Assembly: GCA_017165825.1 (NCBI GenBank)
Contig: CM029367.1
Span: forward strand, 23,732,529-23,796,528
Length of the DNA: 64,000 nt
DNA from: Hepsetus odoe
Lineage: Eukaryota > Chordata > Actinopteri > Characiformes > Hepsetidae
Direction of reading: 5' to 3'
Shown: positions 36,231 to 49,029 of the stretch, piece after piece
Layout of the letters: every line of letters begins with the position of its first letter
How positions within the stretch are numbered: position 1 is the stretch's first letter
Program-made: the position numbers and the translations under genes
The notes under the pieces: generated by a model
Seen by the model: the letters and a program-made list of their open reading frames with translations, nothing else
Database searches by the model: none
Told to the model about the DNA's origin: nothing

Positions 36231-38790
36231 TTCAAGGGCTTGACCTCTTGCTGATCAATCCACAACCATTAGGATTTGACAAATGATATTCTGGAGCATC
36301 ATGGAAAGCATTTAAAAATATATATATATATTTTTTTTTCATTCAGTTTTTTTTTTGTCCTTAATTGCAAATATAAATTCCTTCTCAGCATTGCCTCAAT
36401 AGACCTCACTCATGAAGACAAGCAAAAACTACCAAGTTGGGGTCCCATCCTGTATCTCCATTTTACATTTTTCCACAGAGGTAAAGGTGTCACTACAAGA
36501 TAACAATCGTTATCATAGTGAGTGTGTGTGCGTGTGTATGTGTGTGTGTGAGTGTTGGTGAGCGTGAGTAATTGAATGTATAGTATGTATGTTTGTCTTA
36601 ATGCAAATGCAATCAATTTAGTGTTGGTGGAGATGCTAGGTTATACTCGAATAAGTTATTGAACAACGTGTTACTGACAGTTCCCAAAATGTCCAAGTCA
36701 TAAAAAATTACTTAAAGCAAGTCCCAAGTGTCCAAGCGCAAAATGAATACATCACCAGCAATTTTAACTCATCTGTGTTTCCACAATTTTAACAAACATG
36801 CTTACTATATACTGTGAAGCTGAATCTTAGTAACATACAAAACAAACAAAAAAACTGCTTCTATCTGAGTTCTGTTCTGCCTCAAAGAGTGTGCAAACTA
36901 AAAGAAAACAGAGATCCTGTGTGGTTGTTTCACTGCAGATGATCTGTATTAATTATACTGTTTCTATGGTGAATCACCGTCCTGTCATCATGGAGACGTT
37001 TGTTCAACAGACTTATTGTGTTAATCTCTGGTGCTAGAAGGACAATTAACATCATTACATAATCGTGGCCCATCAGTCAACAGCCAGCCGCAGCAGGCAG
37101 ACCAAACCAGTCGCTGCTGAAAAAGAACGCCCGCACATACACACACATATGCACACACACAATGTTAATTCACTGTCCTCTTACATATGATAAGCCATCA
37201 CAAACTATGGAGGAACAATATCATTGAGCATTTGACCCTTTTTGAAAATCGATTTATTTATTTATTTATTTTGCCCATTCTAAGACTGCCATTAAGTGCT
37301 TGGTTCTGTGTGTGATTATATGCCATGTATGCTCTTCATGTGACTGTATGCCATGCCTGATCCATCATACATGAATGGGAAAGAGTCGCAACACACTGCA
37401 CTCACTCCGACTCATTCAGTCTTCATTTTATTTTTTGCAACCTGCTGTAGCATCTTTATTTCTGCATTTTTCTAGCCACATGTTATGTATGGAGAGCTCT
37501 TGTCAGGGGATGTCAGAGTGGGAGGAGACAAAAGCCAAGGTATATATCACAGCGGGGAAGAAAACAGCAGTTTAGCCCAGCTCATTCTGTCATTCCCATA
37601 CGCCAATCTCCAAGAGCAAATCATTTATTTAACAAAGAATCTAATGAGGATTTTCTAAGACCCAGATGTATGGAAATTGTGGATGATAAGAAAAGTGATG
37701 TCCCTCTTTTTGGTTTATGCTCAGTATCTGAGTTTTCTTATGCATCTCTGTTATTGCAGGTGTGTGAACATGCAATTACACTGTGACCTTTGTTCCCATT
37801 TGTGGAGAGGAGGTGCAACAGTGCTGTGGTTTGAAGGAGCAACAACAGTGGTGTAAGATGCTCCACTGTTTAAGGCAAGATGAGTTTGAATACTTGTTGA
37901 TCCAACTGACTGATCCAATTCAATCAATTCTTCAAATCTCTTTTGAATCTAAGACAAATTTAGCTATTTCACAAATTGTTTCATATGCAGAAATTGATCA
38001 CAGCATGGGGTCTGACTTCTCATGAGAAAGGGGTATATACTCAGCCGTGTTTGAGGAAACCTGCAGCGTGAGCTAAGTTTTTGCACTTAATATGAATAGC
38101 TAAAACTGTGTTCTTATAGCCTACCATGTCTACTATTTTTTGGTGATTTTCTTGCTCCCTCACTTTTGACTCAGTAAAAAAATTCACTTAACAAGTGTTC
38201 AGCTTTGCATGGCTTAGGGATCAGTCACAAGCAATGGCAGTCTTACACACAGAGTTCATCAGAGAAAATGAAAAAGGCTAATGGCCTTGTCCACCCTGTG
38301 GAAATCTGGATGCCAAATTTGTTGTCACCCATTTGTTCTAAAGTACACTTGTATTTTGTCAGCTCCTAAATAAAACAGGACAAAAAACAATGTCACAGCT
38401 GTGGCCATCTTCAATACCTTTCCTCATTTCAGAAGAGCCAACATACAGTGTGTTCCTGTCGTTCACCTATCACTGTGGGATTTGCTCCTCAGATGTTCCC
38501 TGATCTACCATCTCTGTGCTATCTGTTTCTGTACAATATTCAATATGGAGCACACTGGACAGGGTCTGTGTGTGTGCGTGTTTGTGTTTGCGCCTGTGTG
38601 TGTGTAGGGTTGTACACATGGAGTGGTCGAATGTTGTTGATGCAGTAAGCAAACCCAAAGCCAACAGCTTCCATTACCCTTTTTTCTACATTCACCGTGG
38701 CTTCAATAAATGTATTTTTTCACCACTGAACACATGCAGAGGTTTTTGTTTTATGTGATAAGAATAAGTGTGTTGCCTGTGTATAAATCT
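36231..38790. other. adgra1 3' untranslated region and spacer
   Basis: No further coding. The first AATAAA polyadenylation-type signals I find on this strand are at 38369-38374 and 38705-38710; which, if either, is used cannot be told. GT-rich sequence lies at 36521-36556 and at 38567-38607. Confidence 0.45.
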
Positions 38791-39300
38791 TTTTCTTCTG
38801 CTCCCGTTTAGGGGTCACCACAGCGGATCATGTGTTTCCATTTCTTCTTCCTTCAAACTGACCACCTTGGTCTGACTTTTCCTCTTTCCTGACAACTCCA
38901 TCTTCAACTTCCTTCTCCCAATATAATCCTTGTCTCTCCTCTGGACATGTAATAACCAACGCAACCTTGCTTCTCTAACTTTGTCTCCAAAAGGTCTAAT
39001 CTGACCTGTCCCTCTAATACACTCCTCCTAATCCTGTCCATCCTCGTCACACACAATAAAAATCTCAGCATCTTTAACTCTGACATCTCCAGCTCCACCT
39101 CCTGTCTTTTCCTCAGTGCCACCAAACCATAAAACATAGCTGGTCTCACTACTGTCCTGTATACCTTCCCTTTTACTCCTGCTGGTACCCTTCTGTCACA
39201 AATCACTCCAGCCAGTCTTCTCTACCCATTCCATCCTGCCTGCACTCTCTTCTTCACCTCTCTCCCACACTCGCCGTTACTCTGAACTGTTGATCTCTTT
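38791..39300 (-). pseudogene. LINE family C 3' fragment
   Basis: The minus frame (38904-39206) reads ICDRRVPAGVKGKVYRTVVR, then 'AMFYGL' and a 'ELKMLRFLLCVTRMDRIRR' stretch. This is the region after the reverse transcriptase core in a LINE type common in fish. The 3' flank has 'ctgctcccgtttaggggtca', also found at 45358-45380, so both are the same family. Stops and small gaps show it is dead. Confidence 0.75.
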
Positions 39301-42173
39301 GTCTGTGTCTATATATATATTTTTTTTTTTTGGTTTTAAACTTGTGGCATGTGAGTGTGTTTGTGAGTGTGACAGGCCATCCATTTCCAGACAAGCCAAT
39401 TTAATTTATACATTCAAAGTCTAACACAAGCCCTTGCACCTCCAGCACCTTCCTGTCTTCCCCATTAAATACGTATTGCAACTGCTGTCAAAGAAAAGCA
39501 GGCAGATAGCTCAGACTCTCTACACAGACAGAAGCAGACCACATGAGATCACTCAATGTGCTTCAGGAGCAGCCTGCTGTGTAATTAGCTCATACTTAAT
39601 TAAACTAGCTCTGAAAGCTGGCTGCTCAGAACATGCAAGGTGAAACTCTGAGTCCAGTTCTTAGACTGAAGATGCTGCAGCACAAAAATGAAAATACAAG
39701 TCAAGGTGATACTGAGGTGATTTGTGAACATGCATGTGTACATCGTGGGGTTGCCAGTCCTGAAGAATTCATCTTGGAACTGGCCAAATCCCTGCTGGAA
39801 TGAGAATTTAGTGGCTTCTATTTTTAAAGGGATAATATATTAGAGAAGTTGTTCAATCAAAAAAGAGCTGCATACAAGTCACTCTTTAAAGGCACTCTAC
39901 CAAAATAGCGTCTTTTTCCACGCTATAATAGGAGTTGTAAACTGTTCATGTTAAAATGAATTATGACTGTTTAGAGCATAAATCCCTATGTCATCTGGAC
40001 AAAGATAAAAACATGGACTGTTTAAAATAATGGAAATTAAATGAAAGTAAATAAAGCAATGTTTGTGACTGCAAACTGGGACAAATTCCAGACATAACTA
40101 AACTTTTATAGACCATAGCAGGGGTGCCAAAATCCAGCTCTGGGTGGTGTTTTCTGATTTCCCTGTTCAAACACACCTGTTTCCACTAGTCGGTCTCACC
40201 TGCTTTCAGCTCAGCTCTTCAGCTCTTTTCTAAACTAAGGAGCGTGTTTTTTGAATTCAGTTACCTCTCAAGAGATTGTGATAGTGGAACTAAGGAGACC
40301 CCATAAAGAGAGATTTCTGTGCATAATTGTTCCCAGTCCCCCAGCAAGAAAATTTCATGCTGTCAGGAGGAAAGCCTGATGTGTCATCGCACCATGCCAA
40401 ATGAGTGTTTAAGCTGTTTAAATGCATATTGTTATTTCAGCACAGAGAAAAGCTTTTCAGTGCAATTACAATAAGAAGAATCGGCCTAGTAAAATGCTTA
40501 TAAGCATTGTGATACTGGTTTAATGAGATCAGTGATGATGCCTAATCTGGTGCTTTGGTGTGTGTGTGTGGTGTGTGTCATTGTGTGTACACATGTATCT
40601 GTCATCTTGCATATAGTCGCTGTTGAAACAAAACCTTGTATCTCTGTACCTGTTGTTTGTCATTGATTCATATCATTTGGAAGTACTAAGTGCCTTTAAT
40701 ATTGTGGTAAAAGTTGAATAGACCAATGAAAATCGCAAAAAGAAATTGTTATGATAACTTACATTATAAGTTAAGAAGCCTTTATTCCTGTTACCTTTTC
40801 TGGAGATACAAGGTTTTGTTTCCTCATCAATAGTTAACCTGCATCTTTTTCAACAGCTGTGCTAATCTTGCTAATATCACTTTATCCCCCCCCCCCCCAA
40901 ATGTGTGGCTTTTAACAATATCAGCATTTTCACATGGGGCATTTTCAGTCCCATGTCTCTGATGTATTGAGGTCTGTAAAAAAAGAAAAAGGCTCACTGG
41001 TTTAATATTTGCGCAGCCCTCTTTTGTAATCCGGTCAGGGTATTTAGACTGCCTTTGCATACAGAATAGGTGATGTTGCATCATGGCTGAAGGCCTCCTC
41101 ATTGTTGGTTTCACGCTGCAATATGTGGACAAAGGACCTTGCATTAGCAGAGACTCAACCAGGTGTTTAACCAAAGCTGTGCAAATGGAGACATAACCAA
41201 CAGTAAACTGTGATTAACATGATAATTACGTCCTTGACACACATTCACTCCCTGCACCACACGCAGACGCTCGCTCAGTTTTGCAGATGGGAGAGGTAAG
41301 ACCTGAAAGGCATGCTGGCAGAGAAAGCTAAGCTTAGAGGATCCAGTCTAACAGGCTGATCTGATTGCATTGCAAAGAATGCTGTGAAGTATAAAGCCAG
41401 AGAGAACACCAGAGCATTTGCCCGCTCTCACCTGTCACACTAAGCAGACTGCTGAGACACTGAACACAGGAGAAACAGAGAGTGTGTTAAAGATCGAGGA
41501 TGTGTTGGAATTGAAATTAGACATGCTTGATGGAGTTTAATGCTTTTCATTGAAGTCACATGAAAGAAAAAATATTCTTCTTGCTTAATGCTTCCCTGGA
41601 GATTTTTTTCAGCAATAATATATAAATCATTACCAAGGGTTCAAAACCCTTCAGTGTCCCTCACAGGAGAAAACCCAGTGGTTAGCAACTAAAGTTCTGC
41701 CACACATGAAGTTTCAACTTCACCAGAATAATGAAATGCATTTTTTTCTGTAAAGTCTGTTAGTTGGATGAGTTTAAGGCATGAAGGTGTAGCAATCAAT
41801 GTAAAAACTTATAAAAGACGCAGGGCTTTAGGAGCTGTTTTGGGATAAAACTATCCTTGACTACCTGTTGTATAATGCACATGTACAATGTAGGTTCATG
41901 GTTTTGATTTTAGATATGTGAATATTCCATTTTAGCCCTCATATAGCGAAAATAATGTCATTTTATTTTTAGTTAACATTAAAATAGATAACACTTTACC
42001 AAGTGGTGGTATTCCTAAGACTAAAAAAGAATTACATGTTGTAGGGCTTTCATGACATCTGTCAAAAAGCTATACCGAGTTTTTGAAAAACTTCTTCCAG
42101 CAACAGTCATCTTAACACTTACCAAGGTGAAATGCAATCGACAAAGATTTCTTTAAAACAGTTGATTGTTGTC

Positions 42174-42208
<35 letters not shown>

Positions 42209-43541
42209 CATGGCAAATCTAACAGTATGATTTAAACTGAACAGGATGATTTAATCAGCTTTTGCTATTTACTCCTGCTCTTCCCTTGGGCCAGACCTGA
42301 GACTAAAATGTCACACAAGTGTAAGGATGAGGACAAAAAGCTCTCAAAAAGACCTGTCCTCGTTCACCCCCCCCCCCCCCCCACACACACACACACACAT
42401 TCCCATATTTTAAATATATTCCTATTTGTTTTTTGTGTCCTCTAATTACACCCATTGTGACCCTCTTCTCTCTAATGAGTCTTAATGACTGACTGCAGAC
42501 AAGCTCACTCATTGTAGGCTAATGAAAGTGACTTTCATACAAATCAAAATGAAATACATTATGCAGCTATTACAGCTCTAATATTTTATACATTTATTCT
42601 AGAATTCCCTATCAAATTAAATACACACTGGCATTTGGTAAAGGTAAATATCCTAGACTGTCCAGAAACCCTCCCAGAGTATTCCCATGCACTGTTTATG
42701 GTTTAGTGAGATACTGCCACCTGGTGGTTACAATAATTCCACAAGGTCTCTGTGCTCTTGCTGTTATAAAAAATGATTAGTGATATATTGTTCGGGGGCA
42801 TATAGCAGTTGTTGAAAAACTGATGTTTTCCCGAAGAGATTAGGACTGCACTTGACACTCGGGAGGAAAATCCACAAGGAGTTCAGTGCCTCGCTCAAGG
42901 GCACAGTGGCAGTGGAAGGAGGATATGAAGCCAATAACCCTTTCAGCTCACAGCCAAGCAACCTGTTTTCTGAAGGAAGCGTTTGGATCTTGCCTTCGGC
43001 CCTTCATCAAATGAATCATAACCTGCACTGGGACAGGTGCTGGGGGGAAAGGAAGCAACTCCACAAACTGTGTTTGTCTCCAGTGGTGTGGGGAGGGCAC
43101 TGTATACCTGATTAACTACTGGCAAATTGGAGCCATGCTGTAAATCCGATGATACTTAGTGAACCTAATGAATTCAGTCTTCATTCTTGCTGATGTTCTA
43201 CACAGCCTGCCCTATACAATGGCAAGGTCAGCAGATATGAACAGAGCATCTTGGCTGTGATTCTCCGGTGCAGCGCTCCAGCATTGCTAAATTGCTGCCT
43301 CCTTATAACCTGCCTTAATTCAGTGAAAGATTATCTGTCTTCAGCACTTAGTTTAGAAATAGAGGGGGGATTCTGCTGGCACACACCCATCCCTGCACTT
43401 CTACTGCAGTCTTCATGGCCTGCAGCTGCAATGAAAATCTGATCACTGGGTTCCACTTTGTTTCATTTCCCTTGAAATTCACATTTGTATTTTTATACAC
43501 AAGAGTGTTCAATTCCTTCTGTAATCATTATTCATGTTCTA
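39301..43541. other. Intergenic, no gene seen
   Basis: AT-rich spacer with short GT tracts (40558-40580, 42176-42206), a C run (40886-40899) and a C15-CA stretch (42367-42400). Open frames up to 115 codons have no recognisable motif. I see no RNA gene. Confidence 0.5.
42176..42206. repeat. (GT)n microsatellite
   Basis: Pure GT run of about 31 bases. Confidence 0.9.
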
Positions 43542-43795
43542 TGGGACAGCAGTGGCCTAGTGGTTAAGGACTAGGCCCCAAGATTGGAAGGTCATGGGTT
43601 AAATCAGGACCAGTATGTTGCCCTGAGGTACCCATGAGCAAGGTATCACTCCCATCACTGCTGCCTGGATGCTGAATATCCCTGCCCCCTGCTGCATGGT
43701 GTGTGTGGGTTAAAAGCAGAGGTTGCATTTCCTTGTGGTTCTCTGTGTGCTGTGCTGTGCTGTGCTGTGTGCCGACAATGACAAATAGTCACTTT
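43542..43795 (+). repeat. SINE family A, full-length diverged copy
   Basis: Starts 'gggacagcagtggcctagtg', has 'gccctgaggtacccatgagc', 'cccatcactgctgcctggat' and 'gtgggttaaaagcagaggtt', then a small TGTGC expansion near the end. Confidence 0.8.
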
Positions 43796-44879
43796 ATAAC
43801 TATTATTTATAATTTTTTATTATTTCTAACAGTCGGAGAAAAAACAGAAAAATCCTTTTTTGAGCAGAAAGCAAAACATTTGTGTGCAATAGCAAAAAAC
43901 GGCAATAGCGCATTACTTAATGTTGCATAGGGCGTGAGACGATGTGTACAGCAGTGAATATACGGGAATCAAGGTGCAAAGTTATAATGTAAAAAAAGGT
44001 ATCGGTGTAATAGACAGAGGTAGACAGTGGGAGATGTTACTCCTCGAAGGAGATGCCAGGAGTGTTGTGAGAAAAATCAATAAACACATGTTAGGTAATG
44101 GCATTTCTAAAAAGGGTGTGATGTGGATTGTAACAGGAACACCACTCACCTTGCAATTTAGCCCAAGACCAGGTTTAATCCATCTTTAGTGGCTGCTGAT
44201 GTAATTGCAAAGGTGGTGCAGACTACATCATAGTAGACATCATTACCAGGCATTTGTCTGCCCTAAGAGTGAGCCTTTAATGCTAGCTTGAGGTGCGTCT
44301 GCCTGTGCCTGTGCGTGTGTGTGTGCGTGTGTGTGTGTGTGTGGTGAAAGACCTTTAGGCTGAGATTCCAGCACGATCAGACAGCCAGCTCCTGCACATC
44401 GCTCCTCATCTGACCTCACCTTGGGGTGATTTTGACAAACACATGAGACAAATATTTGGACAAACACTTCACTGGCTACTGTGGGCTATGATAGAATATG
44501 ACTAGTAAACTTGGGGACATGACATAGCTAGAATAGCACAGAGTAACTCTTTGTAAGGTCAGAGAATATAAGGACACAGACACACACTGTCATTCAAATG
44601 TATTTGCTAAGTTTTTATTGTTAAATCTTCCAATGAACTTTTACACAGAACCGCAGTTTAGCACTCTATTTCATTCCATCGGTTAATTCACGTACCAGCG
44701 AATTAGAAAGGCATTCATGAGTTGAAAGGGGGAAATTATTCATCTAAGCAGGGCTGGGCTCAATCAGGACCTCAGTTTAACCCATAGTTTGGGGTGACAC
44801 ACCACAGGTGATAATTGTACAAAGATATTTACGTCAATTTATTTAATTATATAAAAAAGTATGTATTTAGCAAGTCCTT
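43796..44879. other. Intergenic, no gene seen
   Basis: Contains a GT tract at 44310-44342; otherwise featureless to my reading. Confidence 0.5.
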
Positions 44880-45053
44880 TCATGTTTACAGGAAATTTGA
44901 AATCTTGATGTATTGTTCATTGAAGAACACCTTTGGGGGGATCAGGTAATGATGCTGGACAAAAAAGATCTGGCTTACAATCTCTGTTCTAGTTCATCCC
45001 AAACATGTTTGATGGGCTTTAGGTCAAGTATCTCTGCAGACCAGACAAGTCAA

Positions 45054-45297
45054 GGGGCAGCGGTGGCCTAGTGGTTAGGGATTTGGCCCCAGCATCAGAA
45101 TGTTGTGGTTTTGAATCCCTGACCAGTAGGTTGTCCTGCGGTATGCTTAAGTAAGGTACCGTCCCCATCACTGCTCCCCAGGTGCTTTAAACAGCTGCCC
45201 CCTGCTGCACGGTGCATATGGGTTAAATGTGGAGGATGTGTCTCACTGTCGTTCACTGAGTGTTGTGCTGTGTTTCACAATAACAACTTTTCACTTC
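45054..45297 (+). repeat. SINE family A, full length
   Basis: Starts 'ggggcagcggtggcctagtg', B box 'ggttttgaatccc', core 'aaggtaccgtccccatcact', then 'atatgggttaaatgtggagg' and a degenerate 3' tail. Confidence 0.85.
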
Positions 45298-45310
45298 TTC
45301 CAAACCAAAC

Positions 45311-45970
45311 ATCTTCTTCTTCTTCTTCTTCTTCTTCTTCTTCTTCTTCTTTCTTTCGGCTGCTCCCGTTTACGGGTTGCCACAGAGGATCAACCATCTC
45401 CATTTCTTCTGGTCCTCTGTATCTTCCTCCTTCCTTCTCCACCCATTCTAACCTGCCTGCACTCTCCTCTTCTCTTCCACACTTGCCGTTACTCAGAACT
45501 GTTGATCCTAAGTATTTAAAACTCCTCCAACTTTGTGACCTCTACTCCCTGCATCCTAACCACTCCACTTTCCTCCCTTTCCTTCACACTTATGTAGTCT
45601 GTCTTTGACCTACTCACTTTCATTCCTCTCCTCTCTAGAGCATATCTCAAGCTCTCCAGGTTCTCCTCAATCTGCTCCCTACTCTCACTGCAGATCACAA
45701 TATCATCAGCAAACATCATCGTCCATGGAGACTCCTGTCTAACCTCGTCCGTCAACCTGTCCATTACTATTGCAAGCAAGAATGGGCTCAGCGCTGATCC
45801 TTGATGTAATCCAACCTCTACCTTAAATGCATCCGCCACTCCCACTGTAGATCTCACTACTGTCACACTGCCCTCAAACATATCCTGAACTACTCTCACA
45901 TACTTCTCTGCCACTCCTGACTTCCTCATACAAAACCACAACTCCTCTCTAGGCACTCTGTCATATACAC
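45311..45970 (-). pseudogene. LINE family C reverse transcriptase fragment
   Basis: The minus frame (45516 to about 45970) reads YDRVPREELWFCMRKSGVAE, then 'GLHQGSALSPFLLAIVMDRL' and 'WTMMFADDIVICSESREQIE'. These are classic reverse transcriptase blocks: the Asp of YDRVPREELW, the QGS.LSP block and the FADD active site. The right border is (TTC)n, i.e. a (GAA)n 3' tail on the coding strand, as in the copy at 59690. The region after the active site is deleted down to the 3' end, so it is not functional. Confidence 0.85.
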
Positions 45971-46830
45971 ACCAAACATCATCTGTATTTTTATGGAACT
46001 TGTTTTTGCTTTGCAATCTCTGTTCTAGTTCGTCCCAAACGTGTTTGATGGGTTTTAGGTCATGACTCTCTGCAGGCTAGTCAAGTTCTTCCACACCAAA
46101 CATCATTTTGTGTTTTTATGGAACTTTTTTTTTTGGAGTTATGCTGAACAAAAACAGTCTTGCTTTAACTGTTCCCACAAAATTGGAAGAATTGTCCCAG
46201 AATGTCTAGGTTTCCTGAAGCACTAAGATTTCCCATTGCTGGAAATAACTACTAAAGGCTGAGCCCAAACCCAAGAAACTCTTTTCCATTTTCCCTCCTC
46301 AACTAGAATTTTCAGATGGTACAATGCTGTCAGGCAGGTAATGCTCCTGTCATCTGCCAAATCCACACTCTTCCATCAAAGAAGCTGCATTCATCACTCC
46401 ACAGAACAGCATTTCACTGCTCAAGACCCCCATGGTGGTGTGCTTTCCTCCATCCAGTGCTTGGCATTGCTCTTGGTGATCTGAGGCCTGCATGCAGCTG
46501 CTCAGCCATAGAAACTCATTCCCTGAAGCTTCAATGCAGTTTATGTGCTGAGGTTAATGCAAGAGGAAGTTTGAAACTAAATTAGAGTCATAAGACATTT
46601 TGAAAATTAGCACCATACACCTCAGGACTCAGACACCCCACTGTTACATTACATGGTCTGTCATTTCGTGACTGAATTTCTGTTCCTAATTACTTCCACT
46701 TTGCAATGATACGACTTACAGATGACTGTGGAATTACTTGCGGGGATAATATTTCATCAAGAGGTCAATCAAGAGGTCCCCAGTTCATATCTGGGTGCCC
46801 CCTTAGGCTGTCCCTGCAGAATCCTCTGTT

Positions 46831-47037
46831 AGGGTGGCGTTGGTCTAGTGGTAGGGTACTTGCCTATGGTCCTATGGCTCAAGAGGTCCCAGGTTTGAAT
46901 CCCACCTCTAGCACTACCACCACTGGGTCCCTGAGCAAGACCCTTAACCCTGAGTTGCTCCAGGGGGGACTGTCCCTGTAATTAGGACCTGGAAGTCGCT
47001 CTGGATAAGAGCGTCTGCTAAATGCCGTAATGTAAAT
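46831..47037 (+). repeat. SINE family B, copy 3
   Basis: The best-preserved family B copy: 'ggcgttggtctagtggtagg', B box 'ggtttgaatccc', 'ccctgagcaagacccttaac', 'gggggactgtccctgtaatt' and a tail 'ctctggataagagcgtctgc'. Confidence 0.9.
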
Positions 47038-47094
47038 TACACAAACTGATTTATTGCAAAGATGGCTTTAGTTTAGGGACTATCAGAAGGTCAT

Positions 47095-47270
47095 TATCAA
47101 AAGGTCAAAGTCTTAAGTCCCAGACCAGTAGGTTACCCTGAGACCCTCTTGAAAAGTATGGGTCTCCATCACTGCTCCCTGGCCGCTGGATATGACTGCC
47201 CACTGCCCCACTTAGATGTGATGGATTAAATGCAGAGAATTTTGTTGTGCTGCATTGTGTCCTAACACCT
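47095..47270 (+). repeat. SINE family A, 5'-damaged copy
   Basis: It has 'cccagaccagtaggttaccc', 'catcactgctccctggccgc' and 'gatggattaaatgcagagaa'. The A-box region is not recognisable. Confidence 0.65.
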
Positions 47271-48636
47271 GAATTTAATAATAAAGACTAATAATGTTTA
47301 TAAAAAAAAACCCCAAAGATGCTCCTTTATTATTGCCAAATTTGCATGTGTCAGTTTTCAATCTTCTTAGTGCTCTCTCTAATAATATCCTCCCCTCTCG
47401 TTCTTTTTCATTGTCCATTGTCATTCCTGATATCCCACCCAGGGAACAGGCAGATGGTCATTGTCTTGCAAGATTCTTGTTTTCTTCATTGAGCCACACT
47501 TCACTACATCCCCAGAGGGATTGTGGGAGAAAGGTGAGCTAACATTAACCACCACTACAGCAGCAATGTCCTCTCACAGATTCAGGGAAAGTAACACTAC
47601 AGATAGATTTGGCCCCGTCTGCTTCCTGTCACAGTCCCCCGGGGTCAACGTCCTTGTGCCCTGCCTTTCTCTCTGTCAACAATGCTGAGCTGTATCACCC
47701 AGACAACACTGCTTACTGAGACAGAACCTGTGCTGTCAAGGTGAGTCACTGTCTGAGGGAGTGTTTGTGTGGGTGGGTTTAACAGAACCTAATACAAAGT
47801 TAGACTGGCCAAACTATAGTCAGCTCTAGTCCAGAGTTTTGTGCAGTTCTGCTTTTCGGGGAGTTCAGAAATCTTCCATTGAGCTATTGCTTTAGTTCTT
47901 TCTCTACTGAGTCACGGTGTAACGTTCTTTGGATTATCTGACAGGCTATATAATAAACTATGTAATGACCTATCTGGCTTAATATCTTTTTTTTTTCTTT
48001 TTTGCACGATTAGCTGAGTCATTTTCATTTGCATAATTAGTCACTTGCGTATGTCATTAAAAGGTGACTCAAGGTCAGATTTCAGCAGACTGGTAATTAG
48101 CTCACATTACTGTAGCTGTCATATACGACTGCAAAGCACATTCTCGCCTAATGCTACATTTGAATTATCTGAACACTTCATTTACAGAGGGCAAAATGTT
48201 CATTCAAAAGATATTTCAGCACAGGATAGTTAGTGTGATAGCAGGCCTTTTTTAAGCACTATTCTTTAATCCCAGAAGTTGTTTAGAGCGGAAAATGGCA
48301 AATCAAGGACAAAATTATATTTAGTCATTTTTCATTTGTCCCTGAAAATTTTTAATCATAAAGATTTTGCAGTTCATGCACCAAATCTCTGTCATTATTC
48401 ATTATTTCTCTCCCTCTCTCTCTTGCTCTGTTTATATGCATACATATTTTGCTTAGAAAAAACTTTCTTGTATTTGTGATGAATTGATGAGGAATATTTC
48501 TCTATATATAATTAATGTTTTGACAAGGAAACTTTCGCTTCTATGGAGCCAGTTTCAGAGGATTGTTTTTTGTTTTGTTCTAATTTAAGCATAAACAAAC
48601 CATGTAACTTAAAAGTAAATGAAGACATAAGTCATG

Positions 48637-48667
<31 letters not shown>

Positions 48668-49029
48668 TAGATAAGATTAGATTAGATTAGATTCAGAGAG
48701 AGAAGAAAGAGAGATAACATGAGATAACATTGTCCTTATTGGCCTGTCCATGTCATGAACTCTCACTGAATCACACCAAGCATGGTTATTGTGTAATGTG
48801 ATATGTGATGATAGCTCTGTCATAGTTGATGGTTGCCCTGTTCTCTGTTAATTACAGCTCATCTTCAGACCTGTTGGGCGCAGAAGCCTGTAAACACAAC
48901 CACAAACAGACTGCAGCACAGTCCATCCACATAATGAAAAGCCTGGTGCTTAGTGTTCAACTGTTGTCAGACAGTGTCATGGTTGTCTCCTCACTCAAAT
49001 TCAAGGTCTTGCTTTAATGGCTTTTCTTT
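47271..49029. other. Intergenic, no gene seen
   Basis: Contains an (AGAC)n tract at 48647-48670 running into GATTA repeats (48672-48691). Otherwise no recognisable feature. Confidence 0.5.

Larger units (their letters stand above)
44880..46740 (-). mobile_element. Broken Tc1-like element with nested SINE and LINE
   Basis: The parts at about 44880-45053 and 45971-46740 resemble the minus strand of a fish Tc1-like element, for example 'cccaaacatgtttgatgggc', 'catcactccacagaacagca' and 'tgcagctgctcagccataga'. The element is interrupted by a SINE A copy (45054-45297) and a LINE C fragment (45311-45970). The segment around 'ctctgttctagttc' appears on both sides of the insertions (44979-45050 and 46013-46080). 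No intact transposase frame remains. Confidence 0.6.
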
